Assembly: GCA_035314825.1 (NCBI GenBank)
Contig: DATFYX010000001.1
Location: 124,001-188,000 of the forward strand
Source: Candidatus Eremiobacteraceae bacterium
GTDB lineage: Bacteria; Vulcanimicrobiota; Vulcanimicrobiia; Eremiobacterales; Eremiobacteraceae
Reading direction: 5' to 3'
Length of the DNA stretch: 64,000 nucleotides
Shown: positions 7,611 to 16,753 of the stretch, piece by piece
Layout: every line of letters begins with the position of its first letter
How positions within the stretch are numbered: position 1 is the first letter of the stretch
The notes under the pieces: generated by a model
What the model saw: only the letters and a program-made list of their open reading frames with translations
Told to the model about the DNA's origin: nothing
Databases searched by the model: none
Translations under genes and position numbers: made by a program

Positions 7611-9422
7611 GTGAAGGATAAAGAACGAAGCCGCCTTCGCGCGCGCGCCATCTTCATCTTCTGGGTGTTCTTCCTCGTCACCGGTCTGCTGGCGGCACGA
7701 CTCTATAAGGTACAAGTGCGCGACGGGGCCGCACTCGCGTCCATCGCGGTCGACCAGCACCGCGCGGAATATCCGGTCAGCGGGCGGCGCGGCCGGATCG
7801 TGGATCGCTTCGGCGCGGTCTTCGCGGGCACGTCGCCGGCGGTGCAGGTCTTCGCGCAACCGCCCGACGTGACGGACACGCACGCTGTGGCGCTCACGCT
7901 CGCTCCGCTGCTTCACCAGCCCGCTCCGCTGCTCGAGCGCGAACTGTCGGAACACACGACCTTCATCTACCTCGACCGCATGCGCCCCAAGGCGCTTGGC
8001 GAACGCATCGACGGTCTCGCGCTGCCCGGCATCGGCACGAACGACGAGCCGACGGGCCTGCGCATCGACCCGCAGGGCCGCATCGGCTCGACGGTCATCG
8101 GTTTCACCGGCATCGACAATCAAGGTCTCGCCGGAATCGAAGTGTCGTTCAACGATGTGCTCGCGGGCAAACCCGGCCAGGTCGTCGAGGAGACGGACAG
8201 CCAGCTGCGGCCGATCCCCTTCGGACGACGCGTCGTGCAAGAGGCCGTCACCGGCGACACCGTCGTGCTGACGATCGACCGCTCGCTGCAACTGGCGGCG
8301 GAGGACGTGCTGGCCAAGACGGCGACCAGATACAGCGCGCGCAGCGCCAGCGCGATCGTCTTGCGCGCCGGCACCGGCGAGATCCTCGCGCTCGCCAATT
8401 GGCCGAACTTCGATCCAAACCGCTACGCCGCGTTTCCGCAGGAGTCGTACAAGGACCGCGCGATCACCGATCCCTTCGAGCCTGGATCGACGTTCAAGCT
8501 GATCACGGCGACCGCGGCCATCGACTCCGGCCGCGTCGGGCTCGACGACACTTTTCCCGCCGAGAACGTCATCGATATCGGCGGCTACGTCATCCACAAC
8601 GCCGATGACGGCCTGATGTCATCCGGACACGCGCGCGAAACGCTTTCGGACATCGTCACGTTCTCGCACAACGTCGGCGCCGCGGAAGTGGCGCTGCGCG
8701 TGGGCAAACAGACGATGGGCGAGTACATCAAGCGCTTCGGGCTCGACGAGGTCAGCGGCGTCGACCTGCCTGGCGAGAGCCCCGGCATCATCGACACGCC
8801 CGACCATTGGTACGGTTCGCGCGAAGCCACCATCGCCTTCGGCCAGGGCGTCTCGGTCACGGCGCTCGCCCTTGCGCGGGCGTATGCCGCGATCGCCAAC
8901 GGCGGCCTTCTCATGCGCCCCCTGATCGCGCACGAAGTGCTCGATCCCGACGGGCACGTCGTGCGCGTGTATCAGCCGCAAGCCGTGCGCCGGGTCATGC
9001 GCCCGCAGACCGCCGCGGCGCTGCTCGCGATGCTGCGCAACGTCGTCAGACAAGGTACCGGCACGAACGCCCAGATCGCCGGCTACGCGGTGGCCGGCAA
9101 GACCGGCACGGCGCAGATCGTCGCGCACGGCGAGTATCAGCAGGGCGAATACATCGCGTCGTTCATCGGCATCGTGCCAGCGGACAAGCCGCAGTACGTC
9201 GTGCTCGTCAACGTCGAGCGTCCGCGCGGCGCGTACTACGGCGGCATCGTCGCGGCGCCGGCGTTCCGCGAGCTGGCGCTGCGCGTGCTCTGGCGCGAGG
9301 GCATCCTGCCCAAGCGCACTGACGGCGACCTGGCCGACACCGCGCCGCCTCCGAGCCCCGCGCCCGTGCGCCGCGAGGCGCCCGCCACCGCTCGGAGGAA
9401 TACGACTCCTATACATCAATGA
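7611..9422 (+). CDS. ftsI: Division-specific peptidoglycan D,D-transpeptidase (FtsI/PBP2-type)
   Basis: 603 residues from GTG 7611. One N-terminal membrane helix (about 13-32) precedes a PBP dimerisation region with GRRGRIVDRFGAVFAG. The transpeptidase domain has all three active-site motifs: STFK with Ser293, SHN with Ser352 and KTG at 497-499. It crosslinks septal peptidoglycan with FtsW. The C-terminus is a short Pro/Ala tail with no PASTA domain. Position after the FtsL-like gene supports a division role over elongation. The stop overlaps the murE start by ATGA. Confidence 0.93.
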   Translation: MKDKERSRLRARAIFIFWVFFLVTGLLAARLYKVQVRDGAALASIAVDQHRAEYPVSGRRGRIVDRFGAVFAGTSPAVQVFAQPPDVTDTHAVALTLAPLLHQPAPLLERELSEHTTFIYLDRMRPKALGERIDGLALPGIGTNDEPTGLRIDPQGRIGSTVIGFTGIDNQGLAGIEVSFNDVLAGKPGQVVEETDSQLRPIPFGRRVVQEAVTGDTVVLTIDRSLQLAAEDVLAKTATRYSARSASAIVLRAGTGEILALANWPNFDPNRYAAFPQESYKDRAITDPFEPGSTFKLITATAAIDSGRVGLDDTFPAENVIDIGGYVIHNADDGLMSSGHARETLSDIVTFSHNVGAAEVALRVGKQTMGEYIKRFGLDEVSGVDLPGESPGIIDTPDHWYGSREATIAFGQGVSVTALALARAYAAIANGGLLMRPLIAHEVLDPDGHVVRVYQPQAVRRVMRPQTAAALLAMLRNVVRQGTGTNAQIAGYAVAGKTGTAQIVAHGEYQQGEYIASFIGIVPADKPQYVVLVNVERPRGAYYGGIVAAPAFRELALRVLWREGILPKRTDGDLADTAPPPSPAPVRREAPATARRNTTPIHQ

Positions 9423-10906
9423 CGAATCCGATGCCGACGCTGCTCCGGCGTCTGCTCGCCGGCGTGAGCGACGCGCGCGTGAGCGGCGATCCCGACGTCC
9501 TCATCACCTCGATCAGCATCGACTCGCGGCGCGTCGAGCGCGGCGGCCTGTTCGCGTGCCTGCGCGGATTGCACGCCGACGGGCACGTGCATGCGGCTGA
9601 GGCGGTAGCCTCCGGCGCGGCCGCCGTGCTGGCCGAGCATGACGTCGAGATCGGCAGCGCGCCGCTGGTCGTGGTCCCGTCCGTGCTCGCGGCCCTTTCG
9701 CCGATCGCGGCCGAGCTGTGGGGCCGCCCCGCCAACGCGCTCACGTGCGTCGGGGTCACCGGCACGAACGGCAAGACGACGACGACGCACATCTTCGAGG
9801 CGATCGCCGCGGCCGCCGGCCGCTCGTTCGGCCTGATCGGAACGTTAGGTGCGCGCTTGGGCGACAAATTCTCCGTCGATCTGGCGCATACGACGCCCTA
9901 CGCGCACGATCTGCAGGCGCTGCTCGCGCGCTTTCGCGCGGCGGGAGCGAACGGAGCGGTGCTCGAGGTCTCCAGTCACGCGCTCGCCATGCATCGCGTC
10001 GACGACGTGGAGTTCGACGTGGCCGCGCTGACCAACATCACGCACGACCATCTCGATTTCCACGGCAGCTTCGAGACCTACGCCAACACGAAGCGGCGCC
10101 TGTTCGAGCTGGCACGGCGCAACGAGGTGAAGCCGCATGGGATGTGCGTCATCAATCTCGACGATGCTGAAGGCAGGCGCCTCGCCGCCGAGCTGCCCGC
10201 CGCGCTGAGCTACGCGGTGGACAATCCGGATGCCGCGCTGCGTGCGGTCAACGTCGAGCTATTCGCCGACGGCTCGCGCTTTTCGGTGCCCGCATTGCGC
10301 CCCGCGCCGTTCATGATGCGACTGCCCGGGCCGTTCAACGTCGCCAACGCCATGACCGCGATCGCATGCGCGAGCGCGCTTGACTTCGACGTCGAAGCGA
10401 TCGCGCAAGGGCTGCTCGCGGTCAGCGCTGTGCCCGGCCGGATGACGCAGGTGCCCGCCGAGCGCATCGGCGTCTATGTGGACTACGCGCACACCCCCGA
10501 CGGCTTGCGCAACGTCTTGCGCGCGGCGCGCGCGCTCACCGAGCACCGCGTGGTGTGCGTGTTCGGCTGCGGCGGCGACCGCGACCCGCTCAAGCGTCCG
10601 GTGATGGGGCGCATCGCGCGCGAGCTCGCCGATCACGTCGTGCTGACGACCGACAACCCGCGCTTTGAAGATCCCAAGCGCATCATCGACGACGTGCTTG
10701 CCGGCATGGAAGGCGCCGGCGCCAGCTATAGCGTCGAGCCCGACCGGGCGCGCGCCATCGAGAGCGCCATCGCAGAGGCCGAGCCAGGCGACGTCGTCGT
10801 GATCGCCGGCAAGGGCCACGAATCGTATCAGCTCATCCGCGGCGATCGCGTGCCGTTCTCGGATGTGAGCATGGCCGAGGCCGCCATCCGCAAGGCCGGC
10901 GCATGA
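9419..10906 (+). CDS. murE: UDP-MurNAc-L-Ala-D-Glu:meso-diaminopimelate ligase MurE
   Basis: 495 residues, normal for MurE. It shows the Mur-ligase three-domain pattern: UDP-substrate domain with SIDSRRVERGGLFAC, ATP loop GTNGKTTTT from Gly115, and a C-terminal domain with DYAHTPDGL. Residues 412-415 are DNPR, the motif that distinguishes meso-diaminopimelate enzymes from L-Lys-adding ones. The cell wall is therefore inferred to be of the meso-DAP type. The start overlaps ftsI and the end overlaps murF, each by 4 bases. Confidence 0.95.
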   Translation: MTNPMPTLLRRLLAGVSDARVSGDPDVLITSISIDSRRVERGGLFACLRGLHADGHVHAAEAVASGAAAVLAEHDVEIGSAPLVVVPSVLAALSPIAAELWGRPANALTCVGVTGTNGKTTTTHIFEAIAAAAGRSFGLIGTLGARLGDKFSVDLAHTTPYAHDLQALLARFRAAGANGAVLEVSSHALAMHRVDDVEFDVAALTNITHDHLDFHGSFETYANTKRRLFELARRNEVKPHGMCVINLDDAEGRRLAAELPAALSYAVDNPDAALRAVNVELFADGSRFSVPALRPAPFMMRLPGPFNVANAMTAIACASALDFDVEAIAQGLLAVSAVPGRMTQVPAERIGVYVDYAHTPDGLRNVLRAARALTEHRVVCVFGCGGDRDPLKRPVMGRIARELADHVVLTTDNPRFEDPKRIIDDVLAGMEGAGASYSVEPDRARAIESAIAEAEPGDVVVIAGKGHESYQLIRGDRVPFSDVSMAEAAIRKAGA

Positions 10907-13131
10907 GCAGGTTGACGCTGTCGCGCTTCCTTGAAGCGTCGGGCGGCAGGCTGGCCGGCACTGCGCGGCTCGAGGCAGACACGCCCTTCGTCCCCAGCAC
11001 CGACTCGCGCACGCTGCGCCCCGGCGAGACCTTCGTGGCCCTGCGCGGGGAGAGCTTCGATGGCCATCATTATATAGGGGCTGCGCGCGCCGCCGGAGCA
11101 GCGGCGCTGGTCGTCGACCGCCTCGAGGCGGTACCGGCCGGCTGCGACGTCGTGGTGGTGGCCGTGGACGACGCCAAGGCCGCGTACCTGCGCGGCGCCG
11201 CAGCGGCACGACGCATGGCGGCGCGGACGCTCGTGGTCGCCATCACGGGCAGCGTCGGCAAGACGACCACCAAGGCGTTCGCGGCGCAGCTCATCGGCCG
11301 TTTTCGCCGCGTCATCGCCACACCCCAGAACGAGAACAACGAACTGGGGGTGGCAAAGCTCTGCTACGCCATCGGCGACGGCGTGGACGTCGCGATCGCG
11401 GAGTTCGGCGCGCGCCACCCGGGCGAGATCACGCAGCTTGTCGAAATCGCGGCGCCCGATGTCGGCGTGTTGGTCAACGTCGGAGAGGCGCATCTCGAAT
11501 TCTTCACGAGTCGCGAAGAGCTCGCACGCACCAAGTTCGCCATCTTCGGCGCGGGCGCTCGAGCGGTGTGCAATGCGGCCGACGAGTGGACGCGCCGTCT
11601 TGCCATCGAAACGGGCATCGCCGAACGCGCGCTGTGGGTGCGGCTGTGCGGCGAGCCGGACATGCCGGGTCTGACGCTCGAGGCCGGTGAACCGCGCGAC
11701 GGCCGCGTGCCGCTCTCGCTCGGCGCTTCGCACGCCTTCGCTGCCTGGCACCTGATCGGCGAGCACCATCTGCGCGACGCGCTGCTCGCCGCCGCCGCCG
11801 GGCTGCAGTGCGGCTTGCGCTTCGAGGAGGCGATCGACGGCTTCGGCGATCTGCGCTTGCCGCCGGGCCGATTCGAGCAGCACGCGTTGCCCAGCGGCGC
11901 GATCGCGGTCTACGACGCGTACAACGCAAGCCCGACCTCGATGCGCCACGCGCTGCGCGCGTTCGCGTCATTGCCCGCTCAACGCCACATCGCCGTGTTG
12001 GGCAGCATGGCCGAGCTCGGTGAAAGTGCACCCACCGGACATGCGCGGACCGGCGCGGCCGCCGCGCAGAACGGGATGGACGCTCTCTACTGCGGTGGCG
12101 ACCACGCGCAGGCGATCGCGCTCGGCGCGCTCGAGGCCGGCATGGCGCCGACGGCCGTGCACACCTATGTGACCAATGCCGAGATCGCACAAACGCTTCG
12201 CGCTCAGCTGCGCGAACGCGATGCCGTGCTGTTGAAGGGCTCTCGCATCCAGCGCATGGAGGAGATACTGGACGTTCTGCTCGCCCCCGAGAGCGGCACG
12301 TCTGCAGCACCGAAAGCCGAGACGTCTGAGGCGGCGAGAGCCGCCGAAGCCGAGTCGGGGAGGGAGATTGTCCCGAAGCTCTCCGGCGTTCTCGGCGCAG
12401 GTGCTGCAGACGTGCCGCTCTGGCACGCGAAGACGTTCGATGTGCGCGCTCCTGAGCTGCCCGCGCGCATCGTCGCGCTGCCGGTGCGCACGCCTTTGGT
12501 CAAGCCCGGGGATGACCTCGCCGCGCTCGTCGCGCAGTGCGTGCGCGGCATCGCGGACGGCGACGACGTCGCGTGCATCTCGGAGACCGCCGTCGCGATC
12601 GCGCAAGGACGCTCGATTCCGGCGGAGTCGATCCGGCCGGGCCGGCTCGCGCGCATGCTCGCCGATCGCGCCGGATCGTATGCGACGATGAATCAGCCCG
12701 AATCGATGCAGCTGGTGATCGAGCACGTCGGCGCCGCCAAAGTGGTGGCAGCGGCCGTCGCAGGGGCGGCCGGCAGGCTGGTCGGCAGGCGCGGGGACTT
12801 CTATCGCATCCTCGGCCCGGCCGTCGCCGAGATCGACGGCTACACGGGCACGATGCCGCCATACGAACGGCATATCGTGCTGGGCCCGCAAGATCCGCAG
12901 GCCGTCGCCGAGCAGATCGCCCCCGCGTGCGGCGCCCACGTCGCCATCGTCGACGCCAACGACCTGCACAAGGTCGAAGTGCTTGGCGCAAGCGCAGCCG
13001 TGAACCGCGACGCGGTGCGCGCCTGCCTGCGCGACAACCCCCATGGCAACAGCGATCAGCAGACGCCGATCGTCGTGCTCAAGTATCGGCCCACCCCGAG
13101 CTCGCCCGCGGCTTCGCCGCTGCTGCTCTGA
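10903..13131 (+). CDS. murF: MurF ligase fused to an F420-0:gamma-glutamyl-ligase-like domain
   Basis: 742 residues, against about 450 for ordinary MurF. Residues 1-460 are MurF: STDSRTLRPGETFVAL, ATP loop GSVGKTTTKA from Gly116, EFGARHPGEI, AYNASPTSM and the end motif LLKGSRIQRMEEIL. MurF adds D-Ala-D-Ala to the UDP-MurNAc-tripeptide. A low-complexity Ala/Glu linker (about 460-524) leads to residues 525-730, which resemble the CofE/F420_ligase fold family: LVKPGDDLAALV, SIRPGRLARMLADRAG, PESMQLVIEHVG, RRGDFYRILG, AIVDANDL and TPIVVLKYR. The frame is open throughout, so this is a real fusion as read. What the second domain does is unknown; see findings. The stop shares one base with the mraY ATG. 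Confidence 0.9.
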   Translation: MSRLTLSRFLEASGGRLAGTARLEADTPFVPSTDSRTLRPGETFVALRGESFDGHHYIGAARAAGAAALVVDRLEAVPAGCDVVVVAVDDAKAAYLRGAAAARRMAARTLVVAITGSVGKTTTKAFAAQLIGRFRRVIATPQNENNELGVAKLCYAIGDGVDVAIAEFGARHPGEITQLVEIAAPDVGVLVNVGEAHLEFFTSREELARTKFAIFGAGARAVCNAADEWTRRLAIETGIAERALWVRLCGEPDMPGLTLEAGEPRDGRVPLSLGASHAFAAWHLIGEHHLRDALLAAAAGLQCGLRFEEAIDGFGDLRLPPGRFEQHALPSGAIAVYDAYNASPTSMRHALRAFASLPAQRHIAVLGSMAELGESAPTGHARTGAAAAQNGMDALYCGGDHAQAIALGALEAGMAPTAVHTYVTNAEIAQTLRAQLRERDAVLLKGSRIQRMEEILDVLLAPESGTSAAPKAETSEAARAAEAESGREIVPKLSGVLGAGAADVPLWHAKTFDVRAPELPARIVALPVRTPLVKPGDDLAALVAQCVRGIADGDDVACISETAVAIAQGRSIPAESIRPGRLARMLADRAGSYATMNQPESMQLVIEHVGAAKVVAAAVAGAAGRLVGRRGDFYRILGPAVAEIDGYTGTMPPYERHIVLGPQDPQAVAEQIAPACGAHVAIVDANDLHKVEVLGASAAVNRDAVRACLRDNPHGNSDQQTPIVVLKYRPTPSSPAASPLLL

Positions 13132-14096
13132 TGCCGGCGGACAGCACGTCCGTCTTCCTGCTCGTCGCGTTCGCCGTCGGCGCGCTCCTGGCCGCCGCGA
13201 TCATCCCAGCGCTCATCTCGTGGCAGCGCCGGCGCGAGCTCGGACAGCAGATCTACGAAGACGGTCCCGCGTCGCACGCCGTCAAACGCGGCACGCCGAC
13301 GATGGGCGGCATCGCCTTCATCGCTGCAGCACTGGCCGGCGCGTTCATTCCGCCGATCGACGCCGTGTGGCGCTGGCCGGTCGTCTTGCTCGTCATCGCG
13401 GCCGGGGCGATCGGCTTCGCAGATGATTACCTTAAGCTCGTGCGGCGCCGCCCGCTCGGACTGCGGGCGCGGGCCAAGTTCGCGCTGTTGCTCATCGTCG
13501 CCGCGTGCTTTACCGCCTGGGCGTGGCAGGCGCACCAATTCGCCGCCGTCTGGTTCACCGGATACGTGGCGCTGCCGCCATGGCTGTGGGCCCTTCTCGC
13601 GGTGTGTGCGATCGTCGGCGCCGCCAACGCGGTGAACCTGACCGATGGCCTGGACGGGCTCGCCGCCGGCGCAGCGATACCGCCGCTCATGCTCATGAGC
13701 TTCCTCTTCGCCGGGACCATCGCAGCAGCGGTGGTCGGCAGCTGCGCCGGATTCTTGTACTTCAACCGCCATCCCGCGCGCATCTTCATGGGCGACACCG
13801 GCGCGCTCGCTTTAGGCGCGCTGCTGGGCGGGCTCGCGATCGAATATAACTTCCTGCTCGTGTTGCCGCTCATCGGGATCGTCTTCGTGCTCGAGGCGCT
13901 CTCCGTGATCGTGCAGGTGATCAGCTTCAAGTCCACAGGCCGGCGAGTCTTCAAGATGACGCCGCTGCATCATCATTTCGAGATGTCCGGTTGGCCCGAA
14001 GGCCGAGTGACCGGCGCGTTCATCGCGGCGTCGTTCTGCGCGACGTTCGTCGCGCTCGTGTTCCTCTTGATCGGCGCGCGAGGCCTCGCGCTGTAA
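13131..14096 (+). CDS. mraY: Phospho-MurNAc-pentapeptide transferase MraY
   Basis: 321 residues from ATG 13131, overlapping the murF stop by one base; this start gives the usual N-terminal helix. About ten membrane helices. Family motifs are HAVKRGTPTMGGIAF, GFADDYLKL, NAVNLTDGLDGLAAG (Asp-rich catalytic region), RIFMGDTGALALG and KMTPLHHHFEMSGWPE. The enzyme moves phospho-MurNAc-pentapeptide from UDP to undecaprenyl phosphate, making lipid I at the inner face of the cytoplasmic membrane. It ends directly against murD with no gap. Confidence 0.96.
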   Translation: MPADSTSVFLLVAFAVGALLAAAIIPALISWQRRRELGQQIYEDGPASHAVKRGTPTMGGIAFIAAALAGAFIPPIDAVWRWPVVLLVIAAGAIGFADDYLKLVRRRPLGLRARAKFALLLIVAACFTAWAWQAHQFAAVWFTGYVALPPWLWALLAVCAIVGAANAVNLTDGLDGLAAGAAIPPLMLMSFLFAGTIAAAVVGSCAGFLYFNRHPARIFMGDTGALALGALLGGLAIEYNFLLVLPLIGIVFVLEALSVIVQVISFKSTGRRVFKMTPLHHHFEMSGWPEGRVTGAFIAASFCATFVALVFLLIGARGLAL

Positions 14097-15530
14097 ATGC
14101 CGAACGATGAGGTAGTGAAGCTCGTAGAGGGCGACCGCGCGCTGGTCATCGGCGTCGGCCGCAGCGGCATGGCGACCGCGGCCGTGCTGCGCGACCGCGG
14201 CCTTCACGTCGCCGCCTACGACGACAAACCGCTCGAGCAACTCGCCGCGCAGCGCGACGATCTCGCCAAGCTCGGCGTCGAGCTCGCGGGCAAAGACGCG
14301 CTCGCCGCGGCAGCCGACGGCGCGACCGTCGCGATCCTTTCCCCTGGCGTACCGCTTAACAACCCGGCCGTTCTAGAAGTCCAACGCGCGGGCGTGCCCG
14401 TCATTTCGGAGATCGAGGCGGCGTACCGCATCGCCCAGGCGCCGATCATCGCGATCACCGGCAGCAAAGGGAAGTCGACCACGACCGCTTTGACCGCGCA
14501 CTTGCTGCGCGCTGCCGGCGTGTCCGCCCGCACCGGCGGCAACATCGGCAACCCGCTGATCCGCGAAGCCGCGCTCGCCCAGGCCGGCGAGTGGCTCGTC
14601 GCCGAGGTCTCGAGCTTCCAACTCGAAGGCATCAGCACGTTCCACCCGCGCGTCAGCGTGCTGCTCAACATCTCGCCCGATCATCTGGATCGCTATCCTT
14701 CGATGGATGAGTATCGCGAAGCCAAATTCAGGCTCTTCGCGAACCAGATCGAGACCGATTGGTTCGTCGGCAACGCGGACGATGCCGCGGTGCGCGAACT
14801 GCGCGACGGACCGGTCAGGCGCCTGCGCTGCGGCGACGCGTGGTTCTCGGGCCTCGGAGCAGATGCCGCCGACGTGGTGGTCAAAGGCGGCTGGATCGTG
14901 CGCCGCGGCCGCTCGAACGAGGCGGCCAAGTACGTGCCGGTCATCGCCGCATCGGAACTGAAGATCAAGGGCGCCCATAACGTCGCCAACGCGATGGCCG
15001 CGTATCTCGCCGCGTCGCTGGCGCTCTTGCGCGGCACCCAGATCGGCACGTCCGACGACGCATTCGTGGCCGCGCTGCGCAGCTTCGAAACGCTCCCCCA
15101 CCGCCTGCAGACGGTCGGCGTTTCGGGCGGCGTGCGCTGGGTCGACGACAGCAAGGCGAGCAACCCGGACGCCGTCGTCAAGGCGCTGGCCGCGTTCGAC
15201 GAACCGCTGATACTCATCGCGGGCGGCCGCAGCAAGCGGACGGACTTCAGCGCGCTGGCCAAAGCCGCCTCAGCGCGAGCCAAGCTCGTCGTGCTGATCG
15301 GCGAAAGCGCGCGCGAGATCGGCGCGCTCATGGAAAAAGGGCCGATCGTCTATGCCGCCTCGATGGACGCCGCCGTGGCGGCCGCGGCGGAAGTCGCGAC
15401 GCGCGGCGACGTCGTCCTGCTCTCACCAGGTTGCGCTTCGTTCGACATGTTCGACAGCGCTGAGCAGCGCGGCGATGTCTTCGCAGCGGCGGTGCGCTCG
15501 CGCAGCGGCGCGACGGCGAACGCATCGTGA
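14097..15530 (+). CDS. murD: UDP-MurNAc-L-Ala:D-Glu ligase MurD
   Basis: 477 residues. An N-terminal Rossmann-like nucleotide fold (ALVIGVGRSGMATAAVL) is followed by the ATP loop GSKGKSTTT from Gly122, the SSFQLEG and LNISPDHLDRYPSMDEY motifs, and a C-terminal domain with VDDSKASNPDAV and SPGCASFDMFDSAEQRGD. It adds D-Glu to UDP-MurNAc-L-Ala in the cytoplasm. The ATG abuts the mraY stop, and the end overlaps the ftsW GTG by 4 bases, as expected for tight co-translation. Confidence 0.95.
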   Translation: MPNDEVVKLVEGDRALVIGVGRSGMATAAVLRDRGLHVAAYDDKPLEQLAAQRDDLAKLGVELAGKDALAAAADGATVAILSPGVPLNNPAVLEVQRAGVPVISEIEAAYRIAQAPIIAITGSKGKSTTTALTAHLLRAAGVSARTGGNIGNPLIREAALAQAGEWLVAEVSSFQLEGISTFHPRVSVLLNISPDHLDRYPSMDEYREAKFRLFANQIETDWFVGNADDAAVRELRDGPVRRLRCGDAWFSGLGADAADVVVKGGWIVRRGRSNEAAKYVPVIAASELKIKGAHNVANAMAAYLAASLALLRGTQIGTSDDAFVAALRSFETLPHRLQTVGVSGGVRWVDDSKASNPDAVVKALAAFDEPLILIAGGRSKRTDFSALAKAASARAKLVVLIGESAREIGALMEKGPIVYAASMDAAVAAAAEVATRGDVVLLSPGCASFDMFDSAEQRGDVFAAAVRSRSGATANAS

Positions 15531-16753
15531 CTTCAGCGCGGCGCGCGCCCGACGCGACCCTGCTCATCGTCGCCGCGCTGCTCACCGCGATCGGCGCGAT
15601 CATGGTGTTCTCCGCCTCGTCGGTCGTGGGGATCACGCGCTACCACGACGCGGCGCATTTCTTCAAGCGCGAGCTGGTCTGGGTCGCGCTCGGCGGCCTG
15701 GCCTGCTGGATCGGTATGAAACTCGATTACGGCGTCTTGCGCCGCGCCGCTCCATGGCTGTTGGGAGTTGCCGTCGTCCTGCTCGTCGGCGTGCTGTTCC
15801 CGCATTTCGGCGCGATGGAGGGCGGCGCGCGGCGCTGGTACGAGTTCGGCCCGCTCTCGTTCGAGCCGTCAGAGTTCGCGAAGCTGGCGCTCATCGTCTT
15901 CTTGGCCAAGCTGCTCGCGGACCGCGAGGACAGCGCACGCGACTTCAGCACGATCGGCTTTCCGGCACTGTTCTGGGTGGGCGTATGCTTCATGCTCGTA
16001 TTGCGCCAACCGGACCTCGGCACGGCGACGCTCTTCTTGATGATAGCGTTCTTCATGCTGTTCGCCGCCGGAGCGCGCTTGAGCCACCTCGCCATCGGCA
16101 TCGCCGTCGCCGTGCCGGCGCTGCTCGCATTCGTCTACGCGAGCCCGTACCGGCGCGCGCGCTTCACCGCATTCCTTGATCCCAACGCCGATCCCCAAGG
16201 CACCGGGTATCACATCTTGCAGTCGCTGTATGGCTTGGGCTCAGGCGGCATCTTCGGCGTCGGTTTGGGCGCGAGCCGGCAGAAGTTCGGCTACTTGCCG
16301 GAACAGTACACGGACTTCATCTACTCCGTGCTCGGCGAAGAGCTCGGCTTCATCGGCGCGGCGACCGTGCTCGTGCTGTTCTTGTTGTTCGCCTACCGCG
16401 GGTTGCGCATCGCCATGAAAGCCGAAGACCGCTTCGGCTTCTTCCTCGCGGTCGGCATCACGGCGTCCATCGCGCTCCAAGCGTTCATCAACATCGGCGT
16501 CGTGACGTCGACGTGGCCGGTCACCGGCGTGCCGCTGCCGTTCATCAGCTACGGCGGCACGTCGCTGGTCATGAGCTTGTTCGGTGTGGGCCTCTTGGCC
16601 AGCATCTCGCGCGGTCGGTCGCGAGCGGCGCAAGCCGCCGAAGAACGCATGAGGGAACCACGCAGTGCGCATCCTGCTCACCGGCGGCGGCACGGGGGGT
16701 CACCTCTACCCCGCGCTGTCACTAGCGCAAGCGCTCTCCGGCGCGCCCGCTGA
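15527..16753 (+). CDS. ftsW: Septal peptidoglycan glycosyltransferase FtsW (SEDS family)
   Basis: 408 residues from GTG 15527. Ten membrane helices with SEDS motifs: GGARRWYEFGPLSFEPSEFAKLAL, VLRQPDLGTATL, YHILQSLYGLGSGGIFGVGLG, DFIYSVLGEELGF and GVPLPFISYGGTSL. FtsW polymerises lipid II and pairs with FtsI. The reading frame runs 89 bases into murG; the last 35 or so residues (Arg/His-rich, starting near MREPRSAHPA) are an out-of-frame reading of the murG 5' end and probably lack a conserved role. The long overlap is odd for this cluster, where others are 1-14 bases. Confidence 0.94.
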   Translation: MTSARRAPDATLLIVAALLTAIGAIMVFSASSVVGITRYHDAAHFFKRELVWVALGGLACWIGMKLDYGVLRRAAPWLLGVAVVLLVGVLFPHFGAMEGGARRWYEFGPLSFEPSEFAKLALIVFLAKLLADREDSARDFSTIGFPALFWVGVCFMLVLRQPDLGTATLFLMIAFFMLFAAGARLSHLAIGIAVAVPALLAFVYASPYRRARFTAFLDPNADPQGTGYHILQSLYGLGSGGIFGVGLGASRQKFGYLPEQYTDFIYSVLGEELGFIGAATVLVLFLLFAYRGLRIAMKAEDRFGFFLAVGITASIALQAFINIGVVTSTWPVTGVPLPFISYGGTSLVMSLFGVGLLASISRGRSRAAQAAEERMREPRSAHPAHRRRHGGSPLPRAVTSASALRRAR

